Source: an uncultured Lachnospiraceae bacterium
GTDB taxonomy: Bacteria; Bacillota; Clostridia; Lachnospirales; Lachnospiraceae
Assembly: GCA_910579425.1 (NCBI GenBank)
Contig: CAJTVL010000006.1
Location: forward strand, 1-64,000
Reading direction: 5' to 3'
DNA: 64,000 nt
Shown in pieces: positions 41,578 through 49,608 of the stretch. A program made the position numbers and the translations under genes. Numbering within the stretch: the first letter of the stretch is position 1; every line of letters starts with the position of its first letter. The notes beneath the pieces are model-generated. The model searched no databases, was not told the DNA's origin, and was given only the letters and a program-made list of their open reading frames with translations.

Positions 41578-43053
41578 ATGAACTTTGAACAGGTTCCAAA
41601 AGAAATTTCAATTGACGAAGTTATAAATAATGCATACTCTTTATCGCCTTTGATGTATAAAAAAGTGCAAATAAAAAATAGAAACGTTAGAAAAATATCA
41701 GAGTTGATTGTAGAGGACAATAATTATGAAAAGGGGAATGAGCCAGGTAGCCAATGGTATGTAAAAAAATCAAACAAGTATTTAATTAGAACTAAGGCAT
41801 TACAGGATTTTAGCTTCCTTATCTATCCCAAAGGAGAGGCAATAGTTCCGATCAATCCCAGAAAATATATTGGCGGCAATCTAAAGCGAGGAGAGATCTT
41901 GCTTTCGAAGGATTCTAACATAGGAGAAGTTGCCATTGTCTGCGATAGTGAATGTGATAGTTCGGATTTTAGCAGTGGGATTGTCAAGTTGAATATTAAG
42001 AATGAATTCAATCCGTTTTATGTTTTTGCATGTCTTAAACATGATTCTTTTAAGGAACAGTTGACCGTACTATGTCCAAGAGGCGCTACAATTAAGCATG
42101 CGGGTGAACGCTGGAAAGAGTGCTGCATTGCTTTCCCGAATCAAAATAATTCCGATGAAATTATTTCACATATATCTGATGCAGTGCAAATTGTCATGAG
42201 TATGGAAAAAGTAATTGCAGATAAATCACAACTTATTTTAGATATTATTACGCAGAATCTGATAAAGAGTCAAAAAGACGGAAAATACGTGTATGAGTAT
42301 CCTACATATAGTAGTTTTGAAAAGGAAAAAAGACTTGATGCAGCAATATATTGCAAAGAATATAAGGATAAGATACAACTAATAGAAAATTATACAAGAG
42401 GATATTATACTCCAAGTGAATATGGGTTTACTATAATACCAGGCCCAAGTTTGGAAATAAAAATTTTAAAAACAAGGATAGATTCGGATGAATACATACC
42501 TGGGTTTTATAAACTGTTATTACCAACAAACATTTCTGAATATGGTACAGTCAATAAAATTCAATATTTAGGGACAAAGAAGAAATTACCACTAATAAAA
42601 AAGGGTGATATATTATTTGGAGAGGCGGGATTTCAAAAAGGAAGATCTATTGTTCTGGTAGATGAGATTGATAATTGTACAACAAATGCTCATGGATTAT
42701 ATGCAAGGAGAGAGGACTTAGATATAAGAAAATCGATTTATTTCAGATGTGTTTTTGATTGGTATAGAAATATGGGATTGATTGATTTGATGGCAGTCGG
42801 GGGATCCGGAGGACATTTTTCACCTGAATATTTTGACTACATTCGAATACCTAAATTTCCGGATCAGGTTATTGATACTATAGTCAGTCAATATTCAAGC
42901 ACTGTGGATATTAATTTTGGATCGAATGTTAAGGAAATGAAAGATATTAATTTAAATGACTATGGGATCGTACAGTTGGACAGGAAAGTTAAAATTCTAA
43001 AAGAATATATTAGTGGGACGATAAGCAAGATATTAAACGATGAGAGGGTGTAG
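41578..43053 (+). CDS. Specificity (S) subunit of the restriction-modification system
   Basis: This 491-residue protein has two target-recognition-like halves separated by helical regions: the first contains RGEILLSKDSNIGEVAIVCD and the tail CPRGATIKHAGERWKECCIA; the second contains KKGDILFGEAGFQKGRSIVL and AVGGSGGHFSPEYFDYIRIP. This is the HsdS-type arrangement that reads a bipartite DNA site. It starts three bases after the fusion gene, with AAAGGAGG before the ATG, so the two are one unit. Confidence 0.82.
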   Translation: MNFEQVPKEISIDEVINNAYSLSPLMYKKVQIKNRNVRKISELIVEDNNYEKGNEPGSQWYVKKSNKYLIRTKALQDFSFLIYPKGEAIVPINPRKYIGGNLKRGEILLSKDSNIGEVAIVCDSECDSSDFSSGIVKLNIKNEFNPFYVFACLKHDSFKEQLTVLCPRGATIKHAGERWKECCIAFPNQNNSDEIISHISDAVQIVMSMEKVIADKSQLILDIITQNLIKSQKDGKYVYEYPTYSSFEKEKRLDAAIYCKEYKDKIQLIENYTRGYYTPSEYGFTIIPGPSLEIKILKTRIDSDEYIPGFYKLLLPTNISEYGTVNKIQYLGTKKKLPLIKKGDILFGEAGFQKGRSIVLVDEIDNCTTNAHGLYARREDLDIRKSIYFRCVFDWYRNMGLIDLMAVGGSGGHFSPEYFDYIRIPKFPDQVIDTIVSQYSSTVDINFGSNVKEMKDINLNDYGIVQLDRKVKILKEYISGTISKILNDERV

Positions 43054-43098
43054 GTAATAAAAAGAAAGGCTTAATAAAATGAAACAGGAGGTTTTCTC

Positions 43099-43794
43099 AT
43101 GTACCGTCTGGCAATCTGTGATGACAATCAGGCAGATGTATCTTATCTGCAGGCTCTCCTGGAAAAGTGGGCCGAAAGCGCGCAGACTTCCCTGAAAATA
43201 GAGAGCTATCCCTCAGCGGAGGCTTTTCTTTTTCAGTATGAGGAGGATAAGTCCTTTGACCTTTTGCTTCTGGATATTGAGATGGGCAGGATGAGCGGAG
43301 TGGAGCTTGCCCGAAGGCTCCGCCGGGAAAACCGCCGTGTCCAGATCGTGTTTATTACAGGCTATATGGAATATATCGGGGAAGGCTATGATGTGGAAGC
43401 GCTGCATTATCTGCTCAAGCCGGTGACGCAGGAAAAGCTCTGCAGTGTTCTTGACAGGGCGGCAGAGCGGCTGAAATCAAAAGAGAAAGAACTGTGTTTG
43501 TCTTTGCCGGGGGCGGTGGTGCGGGTTGCCCTGTGTGAAATCCGCTATCTGGAGGTGCAGAGGAACTATGTGACCATTTATGGAGAGGAAGCTTACACGG
43601 TGAAGAGGACTTTGAACGAATTGGAGGAAGAACTGGATGAGAGCTTTTTCCGCACAGGAAGGTCACATATTGTAAACCTGCATTTTGTGAGGAAGATTAC
43701 CAGGACACAGGTGATTTTGAAGGACAAAACAGAGCTTCCCCTTTCAAAGAAGTTCTATGAGAAGATGAACCGGGCGATGATACAGTATTTTTAA
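43099..43794 (+). CDS. LytTR-type response regulator
   Basis: This 231-residue regulator has a receiver domain with phosphoacceptor Asp59 in LLLLDIEMG and a C-terminal LytTR DNA-binding domain (VALCEIRYLEVQRNYVTIYG, SFFRTGRSHIVNLHFVRKIT). AgrA/ComE-type regulators of this family act on peptide or transport genes. The GHKL kinase follows after 13 bases. AGGAGG precedes the ATG. No clear LytTR repeats are seen by eye upstream. Confidence 0.92.
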   Translation: MYRLAICDDNQADVSYLQALLEKWAESAQTSLKIESYPSAEAFLFQYEEDKSFDLLLLDIEMGRMSGVELARRLRRENRRVQIVFITGYMEYIGEGYDVEALHYLLKPVTQEKLCSVLDRAAERLKSKEKELCLSLPGAVVRVALCEIRYLEVQRNYVTIYGEEAYTVKRTLNELEEELDESFFRTGRSHIVNLHFVRKITRTQVILKDKTELPLSKKFYEKMNRAMIQYF

Positions 43795-43807
43795 CGGAGG
43801 CCGGGAA

Positions 43808-44482
43808 ATGCCATTGTCAAAAATATCCTTTCGTGAAAAAAGAATAGACAGGCGGATTGCAGCCTATCAGAGCGATCTTATCGCCACCCACTATGCGGAG
43901 GTAGAGAACATGTACCGCCAGACGCGGGGCTGGCGGCATGATTACCGCAATCATATCCAGGTACTAAAAAGCTATCTGGCCATGGGGGACATTGAGGCTG
44001 CCTCCCATTATCTGGACGCCCTGGATGCGGACTTGAATACCGTGGATTTGGCTATGAAAACAGGAAATAAAATGACAGATATTATCCTCAATAGTAAGAT
44101 TTCCCTTGCCAGATCGAAGAATATTCAGGTCGTGGCGGACGCCCATGTTCCGGTGGAACTGTCTACCGCAGAGATTGACCTGTGCATCATCATAGGCAAT
44201 CTTTTTGACAATGCCATCGAAGCGTGTATGGCTCTTCCAAAAGAGGAGCGGATGATACGGGTGTACATGGAAATGAAAAACACTCTGCTTTATATTTCGT
44301 TCACCAACAGCACGGCCCTGAAAAAGCAGAAAAAGGTGAATGGACGGTTCTTCTCCTCCAAGGGGGAAGGACATGGTTATGGACTGGTGCGTATCGATAC
44401 CATTATCGACAGGTATCAGGGGTATATCAGCAGGAACAGCGAGGATGGCGCGTTCACTACGGAGGTGCTTTTGCCACAGTGA
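43808..44482 (+). CDS. GHKL-type sensor histidine kinase lacking membrane segments
   Basis: This 224-residue kinase has the phosphoacceptor His44 in TRGWRHDYRNHIQVL, the N box NLFDNAIEAC and the G box SSKGEGHGYGLVRID. No transmembrane segments are present, so it must sense an internal cue or a partner protein. Its operon position with a LytTR regulator indicates that the two form one pair. AACGGAGG precedes the ATG. Confidence 0.9.
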   Translation: MPLSKISFREKRIDRRIAAYQSDLIATHYAEVENMYRQTRGWRHDYRNHIQVLKSYLAMGDIEAASHYLDALDADLNTVDLAMKTGNKMTDIILNSKISLARSKNIQVVADAHVPVELSTAEIDLCIIIGNLFDNAIEACMALPKEERMIRVYMEMKNTLLYISFTNSTALKKQKKVNGRFFSSKGEGHGYGLVRIDTIIDRYQGYISRNSEDGAFTTEVLLPQ

Positions 44483-44531
44483 GCCTGAGAGTATGGTTAT
44501 TGGAGTTTTTTGCTCCGGAGTATTTTCGTCC

Positions 44532-44578
44532 CCCCGGTCATGTATTTCGTCCCCGAAATGCATGGCCGGGGATTTTTT
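44532..44578 (+). terminator. Strong hairpin between the GHKL gene and the ABC exporter genes
   Basis: An 18-bp stem (44532-44549 with 44554-44571, two G-T pairs, loop TCCC) is followed by TTTTTT (44573-44578). The next gene starts at 44636, in the same direction. No room for a full promoter is left between, so this is either a real stop or an attenuator. Confidence 0.8.
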
Positions 44579-44635
44579 GCGCTATAGTGGAGGACGAAGG
44601 GAAAACCTTATCACAAAAAGGAGAGCAGAGAAAAG

Positions 44636-46561
44636 ATGAGAACCGGAAAAAAGGGAAGCGCCGCATCCAGAGGGGCGCTCTTACGCCGAACCAGGGCGGC
44701 CGCAAAATATGGAATGCTGAGCAACAGTCTGTTTATGGGAAAGGAAGCATTCAGGGAGAGTCCGGTGGTGCTTGTGATCACAATGATGCAGGCCCTGCTT
44801 GCGGTGGCGTGTTCTGTGCTTGAGTTGTATGTGACTCCGACGATCCTGGGAATTCTGGAAAGACACAGTGTCAAAGGAGGGATGCCGGCCGGGGAGCTTT
44901 TTGGCGCCGTCAGCCTTTTTACGCTGGCCGGCATGGCTGTTTATGCTTTTTCTGACTATCTGGATAAAAATAAGATGATTGTAAGAATGCCGCTTCGATT
45001 TTCCATGATCCGCAAAATGTGGAAAAAGGCAGGGACGTGTTCCTATCCGGTTCGGGAAAGCCAGGATTTTATCCGTTTATTTACAAAGGCTACCGATGCA
45101 TCCAAGGGCGACCACTCGCCGGCGGCGGACATCTGGAATACCTTTGCCAAAATCATTCAAAATTTTATGGGATTCGGGATTTATTTATATCTTCTGGCCC
45201 GGGTAGATATGGTAATCGTGTTTGTGACCATGGCGGCGGCTGTGACAGGCTACCTGGTCAGCAAAAAATTAAACGGCTGGGGTTACCGCCACAGGCAGGA
45301 GGAGGCAGACATTAAAAACAGGTTTTTCTATCTCCGGAATAAGACCAGAGACCGCCTGCTGGCAAAGGATGTGAGGATCTTTGGAATGGGGGAATGGCTG
45401 GGAGAGCTTATGGACAAAAGCCTTGAGCTGCTGCAGGATTTTTATCTGCGACGGGAGAGGGTCTATCTTCTGGCAGATGCCGCGGATATTGTCCTCTCCT
45501 TTCTGCGCAATGGGATTGCATATATCTGGCTTTTGCATCTGACGGTTCAGGGAGATTTAAGCGCCGCGGAGTTTTTGCTTTATTTTACGGCGGTCAGCGG
45601 CTTTACCGGGTGGGTGAACGGAATCATGCAAAGCGTTTCCCTTCTGTATAAGCAGAGTCTGGAAATCTCCTGTATCAGGGAGTTTGTGAATTATGTGGAG
45701 CCTTTCCTTTTTGAAGGGGGAAGAAAGCTTTCGGTGGACAGGATGGCCTCTTATACCATTACGCTTAAGGATGTGACCTTTCGATATCCGGGGGCGAAGC
45801 GGGATATTTTTTCCCATTTGAATTTGACCCTCCGTCCGGGAGAAAAGCTGGCGGTGGTAGGCGTAAACGGGGCGGGAAAGACCACGCTGATCAAGCTGCT
45901 GTGCGGGTTTTACGATCCGGATCAGGGAGAGGTGCTGCTCAACGGGGTCGACATCAGGGAATTCAACCGCAGGGAGTATTACCGACTTTTTGCGGCAGTG
46001 TTTCAGGATTTTTCCCTTCTGGCGGGAGAGGTGGCGGAGAATGTGGCCTCCTTTGACAAAAAAACGGATATGGACAGAGTGAAGGATTGTCTGGAGAAAG
46101 TGGGACTGAAAGAGAAGTTTGAGGGGATGCCGGAGGGCCTGCATACCCACCTGGGAAAAGAGGTTTATGAGGATGCGGCGGAGCTCTCCGGCGGGGAGAT
46201 GCAGAGGCTGATGATGGCACGGCTTTTGTATAAGGACAGTCCTGTGATGATCCTGGACGAGCCCACGGCGGCGTTGGACGCCCTTGCGGAAAGCGATATT
46301 TACCGGAAATATCAGGAGTTCTCCGAAGGAAAGTCCTCTGTCTTTATTTCCCACAGACTGGCCTCCACACGCTTTTGCGACCGTATCATTCTGCTTGAAA
46401 ACGGAAGGATTGCAGAGGAGGGAACCCATGAGGAGCTGCTGCGGCAGGGGAGGGCCTATGCCCGGCTCTTTGCCATACAAAGTAAATATTACGGGGACAA
46501 TCTGAGCGAAGAGGAATTGAAAGCAAGTACAGGATTTCAGGAAAGGAGCGGCGGAGAATGA
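44636..46561 (+). CDS. ABC transporter, permease-ATPase fusion (first half of a heterodimeric exporter)
   Basis: This 641-residue protein has six predicted membrane helices (about 50-330) and a C-terminal ATPase: Walker A GVNGAGKTT, signature LSGGEMQRLMMARLLY, Walker B VMILDEPTAALDALAE and H-loop FISHRLAS. It is an exporter-type transporter of the MdlB/LmrC kind. The next gene is a similar half-transporter that overlaps it by four bases (ATGA), so the two should form a heterodimer. Cargo unknown. AAAAAGGAG precedes the ATG. Confidence 0.92.
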   Translation: MRTGKKGSAASRGALLRRTRAAAKYGMLSNSLFMGKEAFRESPVVLVITMMQALLAVACSVLELYVTPTILGILERHSVKGGMPAGELFGAVSLFTLAGMAVYAFSDYLDKNKMIVRMPLRFSMIRKMWKKAGTCSYPVRESQDFIRLFTKATDASKGDHSPAADIWNTFAKIIQNFMGFGIYLYLLARVDMVIVFVTMAAAVTGYLVSKKLNGWGYRHRQEEADIKNRFFYLRNKTRDRLLAKDVRIFGMGEWLGELMDKSLELLQDFYLRRERVYLLADAADIVLSFLRNGIAYIWLLHLTVQGDLSAAEFLLYFTAVSGFTGWVNGIMQSVSLLYKQSLEISCIREFVNYVEPFLFEGGRKLSVDRMASYTITLKDVTFRYPGAKRDIFSHLNLTLRPGEKLAVVGVNGAGKTTLIKLLCGFYDPDQGEVLLNGVDIREFNRREYYRLFAAVFQDFSLLAGEVAENVASFDKKTDMDRVKDCLEKVGLKEKFEGMPEGLHTHLGKEVYEDAAELSGGEMQRLMMARLLYKDSPVMILDEPTAALDALAESDIYRKYQEFSEGKSSVFISHRLASTRFCDRIILLENGRIAEEGTHEELLRQGRAYARLFAIQSKYYGDNLSEEELKASTGFQERSGGE

Positions 46562-48558
46562 AGAAAAAAAGAACTGCCGGAACAATTTCATGGAAGGAAG
46601 CCTGTGCGTTGAATAAAAGGGCATTGTGCCTGTGGCTGCGGGAATGCCCGGCACCCTTTCTCTCCGCGGGTCTTTACTCGGCGATCACCGCCCTTGGCCC
46701 CTATCTGACAATCTATTTTTCCGCCCGGCTTCTGGACGAGCTGGCCGGGGCAAAAGGGCAGGAAAGGGTGCTCAGATGGGTCGTGCTCCTGTTGGCCGCG
46801 GAGGCTGTGGTTTCTCTGTTAAGGGCGCTGAGTTTCAGGTGGAAGGAGGCGCAGAGTTCCACGATTTATTATCGGGGAGAGGAAAGGCTTTCCCGGAAAA
46901 TACTGACCATGGATTTTGCCGCGGCGGAGGATACGGATACTTCTGACCTGCTTGGCCGGATACAACAGAGGGAAAACTGGACCGGATGGGGGATGGGCAT
47001 GGTATATGTATTTTTTCAGAATTTTTTGGAGGAGGCTTTCAGAATGCTGGGGGCGGGAGCCCTTACGGTTTCGCTTTTCTGCCTGCCTGTTCCGAGGGAG
47101 GCCGGATTTCTTACCTTCCTGAATAATCCCCTTTGTATTCTGGGGCTGACAGTTATAACGGTGGGGATTGCAGTCCTGTCCTCTTACCTTGGCACATTGG
47201 CCCAGATGCGTATTATGAGGCATGATGAGAGTATGAAGATGGGGAACCGGAATTATTTTTTCTGTATGTCCTTATTTCGGGAAGAGAAAAGGGCGCTGGA
47301 TATGCGGATTTACAGGCAGGATGTCTTCGGGACAGAGAAGGTGCGGCAAACGGCAGACATTGACGGAGGGTTTACCTCCTCCATGGCAAAAGATGCCAGA
47401 GGAAAAATGGGAGTTCTCTATGCACTCTCGGCGGCGGTTCCCAAAAGCCTTATGTGGGCGGTTTATCTTTTTGTCAGCCTGAAAGCTTTAGGCGGCGCTT
47501 TTGGGTTGGGCTCCGTGACGCAGTACATCGGCGCGATTACCGCTTTTTCCGGGGGGCTGTCCGGGATGCTCAGGGTGTTGGGGGCGATGAAGGTGAACAG
47601 TGACACGCTGAAAATGACCTTTGCATTTCTGGATATTCCAAACGAAATGTATCAGGGCTCCCTGACTGTGGAAAAGCGTTCCGACAGAAAGTATGAGGTG
47701 GAGTTTCGCGATGTGAGCTTCAAGTATCCCCACACGGACTGTTATGCGCTCAAAAATATTTCCCTGAAATTCAGGGTGGGAGAGCGTCTGGCAGTGGTGG
47801 GGCAAAACGGCTCCGGCAAGACCACCTTTATCAAGCTCCTGTGCCGCCTTTATGATCCTACGGAGGGAGAAATTCTGTTAAACGGCATCAATATACGGAA
47901 GTATAATTACAGGGAATATCTGAGTATCTTTTCCGTGGTCTTTCAGGATTTCCAGCTTCTTGCCATGGAGCTTGGAAAAAACGTGGCCGCCGGGGACAGA
48001 GCCGATAGAAGATGGGGGCTTTTGGTTTCGGACAGAAACAAGCGGCCCGGCAGGATGGAGGGGAATGGACGAGAGACAGAGGGGGATTATGACCGAGAAA
48101 AAGCGGCAGAGTGCCTGGAAAAAGCAGGGCTTAGCCAGTGGCTCTCTGCCCGGCCGGGAGGACTGGATACCATCCTTTATAAAGACCTGGATGAGAAAGG
48201 AGTGCAGATATCCGGCGGAGAGGCACAGAAGATCGCCATTGCCCGGTCGTTGTACCGCGACGCCCCTTTTATGATTCTGGACGAGCCCACGGCGGCTCTT
48301 GACCCGGTGGCGGAGTATGAGATCTACACCAGATTGAATGAGATCGTGGGGGATAAAACCGCCGTTTACATCAGCCACCGGCTTTCCTCCTGCCGTTTCT
48401 GTGATGAAATCATCGTTTTCCATGAGGGGAGCATTGTACAGAGGGGCAGCCATGAGAGACTGCTGGCAGAGGGAGAAGGGAAATATAAAGAGCTTTGGAA
48501 TGCCCAGGCGCAGTATTATGTAAGAGAGCAGAAGAAAAGGCGGCAAAAAGGATCATAA
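46558..48558 (+). CDS. ABC transporter, permease-ATPase fusion (second half of the exporter)
   Basis: This 666-residue protein has an N-terminal membrane part (about 25-310) and an ATPase with Walker A GQNGSGKTT, signature ISGGEAQKIAIARSLY and Walker B FMILDEPTAALDPVAE. Between the Walker A and the signature there is an unusual hydrophilic insertion of about 30 residues (about 480-515, RADRRWGLLVSDRNKRPGRM and on). It is translated from an ATGA overlap with the first half. Both nucleotide sites seem canonical. Confidence 0.9.
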   Translation: MKKKRTAGTISWKEACALNKRALCLWLRECPAPFLSAGLYSAITALGPYLTIYFSARLLDELAGAKGQERVLRWVVLLLAAEAVVSLLRALSFRWKEAQSSTIYYRGEERLSRKILTMDFAAAEDTDTSDLLGRIQQRENWTGWGMGMVYVFFQNFLEEAFRMLGAGALTVSLFCLPVPREAGFLTFLNNPLCILGLTVITVGIAVLSSYLGTLAQMRIMRHDESMKMGNRNYFFCMSLFREEKRALDMRIYRQDVFGTEKVRQTADIDGGFTSSMAKDARGKMGVLYALSAAVPKSLMWAVYLFVSLKALGGAFGLGSVTQYIGAITAFSGGLSGMLRVLGAMKVNSDTLKMTFAFLDIPNEMYQGSLTVEKRSDRKYEVEFRDVSFKYPHTDCYALKNISLKFRVGERLAVVGQNGSGKTTFIKLLCRLYDPTEGEILLNGINIRKYNYREYLSIFSVVFQDFQLLAMELGKNVAAGDRADRRWGLLVSDRNKRPGRMEGNGRETEGDYDREKAAECLEKAGLSQWLSARPGGLDTILYKDLDEKGVQISGGEAQKIAIARSLYRDAPFMILDEPTAALDPVAEYEIYTRLNEIVGDKTAVYISHRLSSCRFCDEIIVFHEGSIVQRGSHERLLAEGEGKYKELWNAQAQYYVREQKKRRQKGS

Positions 48559-48591
48559 ATTGAAAACCGCCGCTTCCTAAAACATTGTCAA

Positions 48592-48628
48592 TTTCCTCCG
48601 ATTGTGATAGGATTACAGGAGGAGGAAA
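48592..48628 (+). promoter_or_regulatory. lepB: Hairpin that can mask the ribosome binding site of lepB
   Basis: TTTCCTCC (48592-48599) is complementary to GGAGGAAA (48621-48628), which is the ribosome binding region of the signal peptidase gene (start 48639). The loop is 21 bases. Pairing would close the ribosome binding site. Confidence 0.45.
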
Positions 48629-48638
48629 GGAAGTCAAA

Positions 48639-49169
48639 ATGAGAAAAAACAAGATACGAAACAAGATTCTGTATGAGATCCTCGACTGGTCAAAGGTGAT
48701 CCTGACAGCCCTTGTCATAGCCTTTGTGGTCAGCCATACCCTGATTGCCAATGCCCAGGTTCCCACGGGCTCCATGGAGACTACAATCATGAAGGGAAGC
48801 CGCATTATTATAAACCGTCTGGCTTATCTGAGCGAGGATCCTCAGCGGGGGGATATTATCGCTTTTTATTTCCCGGATGACGGAGAGTCCCTGTACCTGA
48901 AACGGATCGTGGGCCTGCCGGGAGAAAAGATCGAGGGCGTTGACGGTATGATTTATATCAACGGTAAGCCTCTTAGCGAGGATTATATCCGTGAGCAAAT
49001 CAACGAGGATTTTGGCCCCTACGTGGTGCCGGAGGATTCCTGGTTTGTCATGGGGGATAACCGAAATAATTCCCTTGACTCCAGATACTGGGAGGATAAA
49101 TTCGTAGAGAGGGATGAGATTGTGGGAAGGGCCGAGATCGAGTATTACCCTGAGTTTAAGAAGTTCTGA
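48639..49169 (+). CDS. lepB: Signal peptidase I
   Basis: It removes signal peptides from exported proteins at the outer face of the membrane. The 176 residues have one N-terminal membrane segment (about 18-38). The catalytic Ser45 is in VPTGSMETT and Lys88 in LYLKRIVGLPGEK; VMGDNRNNSLDSRYW is the conserved C-terminal box. The ATG at 48639 is chosen over the frame opening at 48585 because AGGAGGAGGAAAGG lies just upstream. The size is that of small Gram-positive Sip proteins. Confidence 0.95.
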   Translation: MRKNKIRNKILYEILDWSKVILTALVIAFVVSHTLIANAQVPTGSMETTIMKGSRIIINRLAYLSEDPQRGDIIAFYFPDDGESLYLKRIVGLPGEKIEGVDGMIYINGKPLSEDYIREQINEDFGPYVVPEDSWFVMGDNRNNSLDSRYWEDKFVERDEIVGRAEIEYYPEFKKF

Positions 49170-49279
49170 AGATTTTTTACGATCTTTACGAACCGATCTC
49201 TTGATGCTAAAATATCTAAGGGCAGGGAAAAGATTGTCTCTGCATTTAACTGAGAACAGGCGTTGGAAAGGAATATATT

Positions 49280-49573
49280 ATGAAAGAAAAATGGGAAGAA
49301 TTTAGAGGGACACTGACAGAAATCGTTATGATGAGCAAAAAAGAATTTCTGCTTACTGCGGCAGTCTGCGTTTTGGGCGGGATGGTATTCGGCATGTTGA
49401 TTTCTCCGAGGAAATCCACCACCATCGGCAGCAACAACGGAAACAGCAGCGGTAATGGGAACCGGGGAAACGGTATCAGTGACAAGAATGACGGCAAAAA
49501 CGCCGGCAGCGGGCAGGAGAAGCTTGCAGACTGGCAGGAAGTGGAGGAAAAGGAACTGGGAGCCGAGGCGTAA
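49280..49573 (+). CDS. Small single-pass membrane protein with low-complexity tail
   Basis: This 97-residue protein has a short cytoplasmic start, one membrane segment (about 22-44, FLLTAAVCVLGGMVFGMLIS) and a Gly/Asn/Ser-rich tail (NNGNSSGNGNRGNGISDKND). It sits between the signal peptidase and threonyl-tRNA synthetase genes. GGAAAGG precedes the ATG. Function unknown. Confidence 0.7.
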   Translation: MKEKWEEFRGTLTEIVMMSKKEFLLTAAVCVLGGMVFGMLISPRKSTTIGSNNGNSSGNGNRGNGISDKNDGKNAGSGQEKLADWQEVEEKELGAEA

Positions 49574-49608
49574 AGGATGCAAAGCCAAAGCTTTGAAAGG
49601 AGCAGAGA

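Noticed and set aside
44493..44639. Possible Cys-containing peptide gene before the ABC exporter
   Set aside because: It would be encoded through the long terminator hairpin, and it has no ribosome binding site; the composition follows from the hairpin.
49170..49608. T-box leader for thrS
   Set aside because: No T-box core sequence or specifier stem is seen upstream of thrS, and the space is taken up by the small membrane protein gene.
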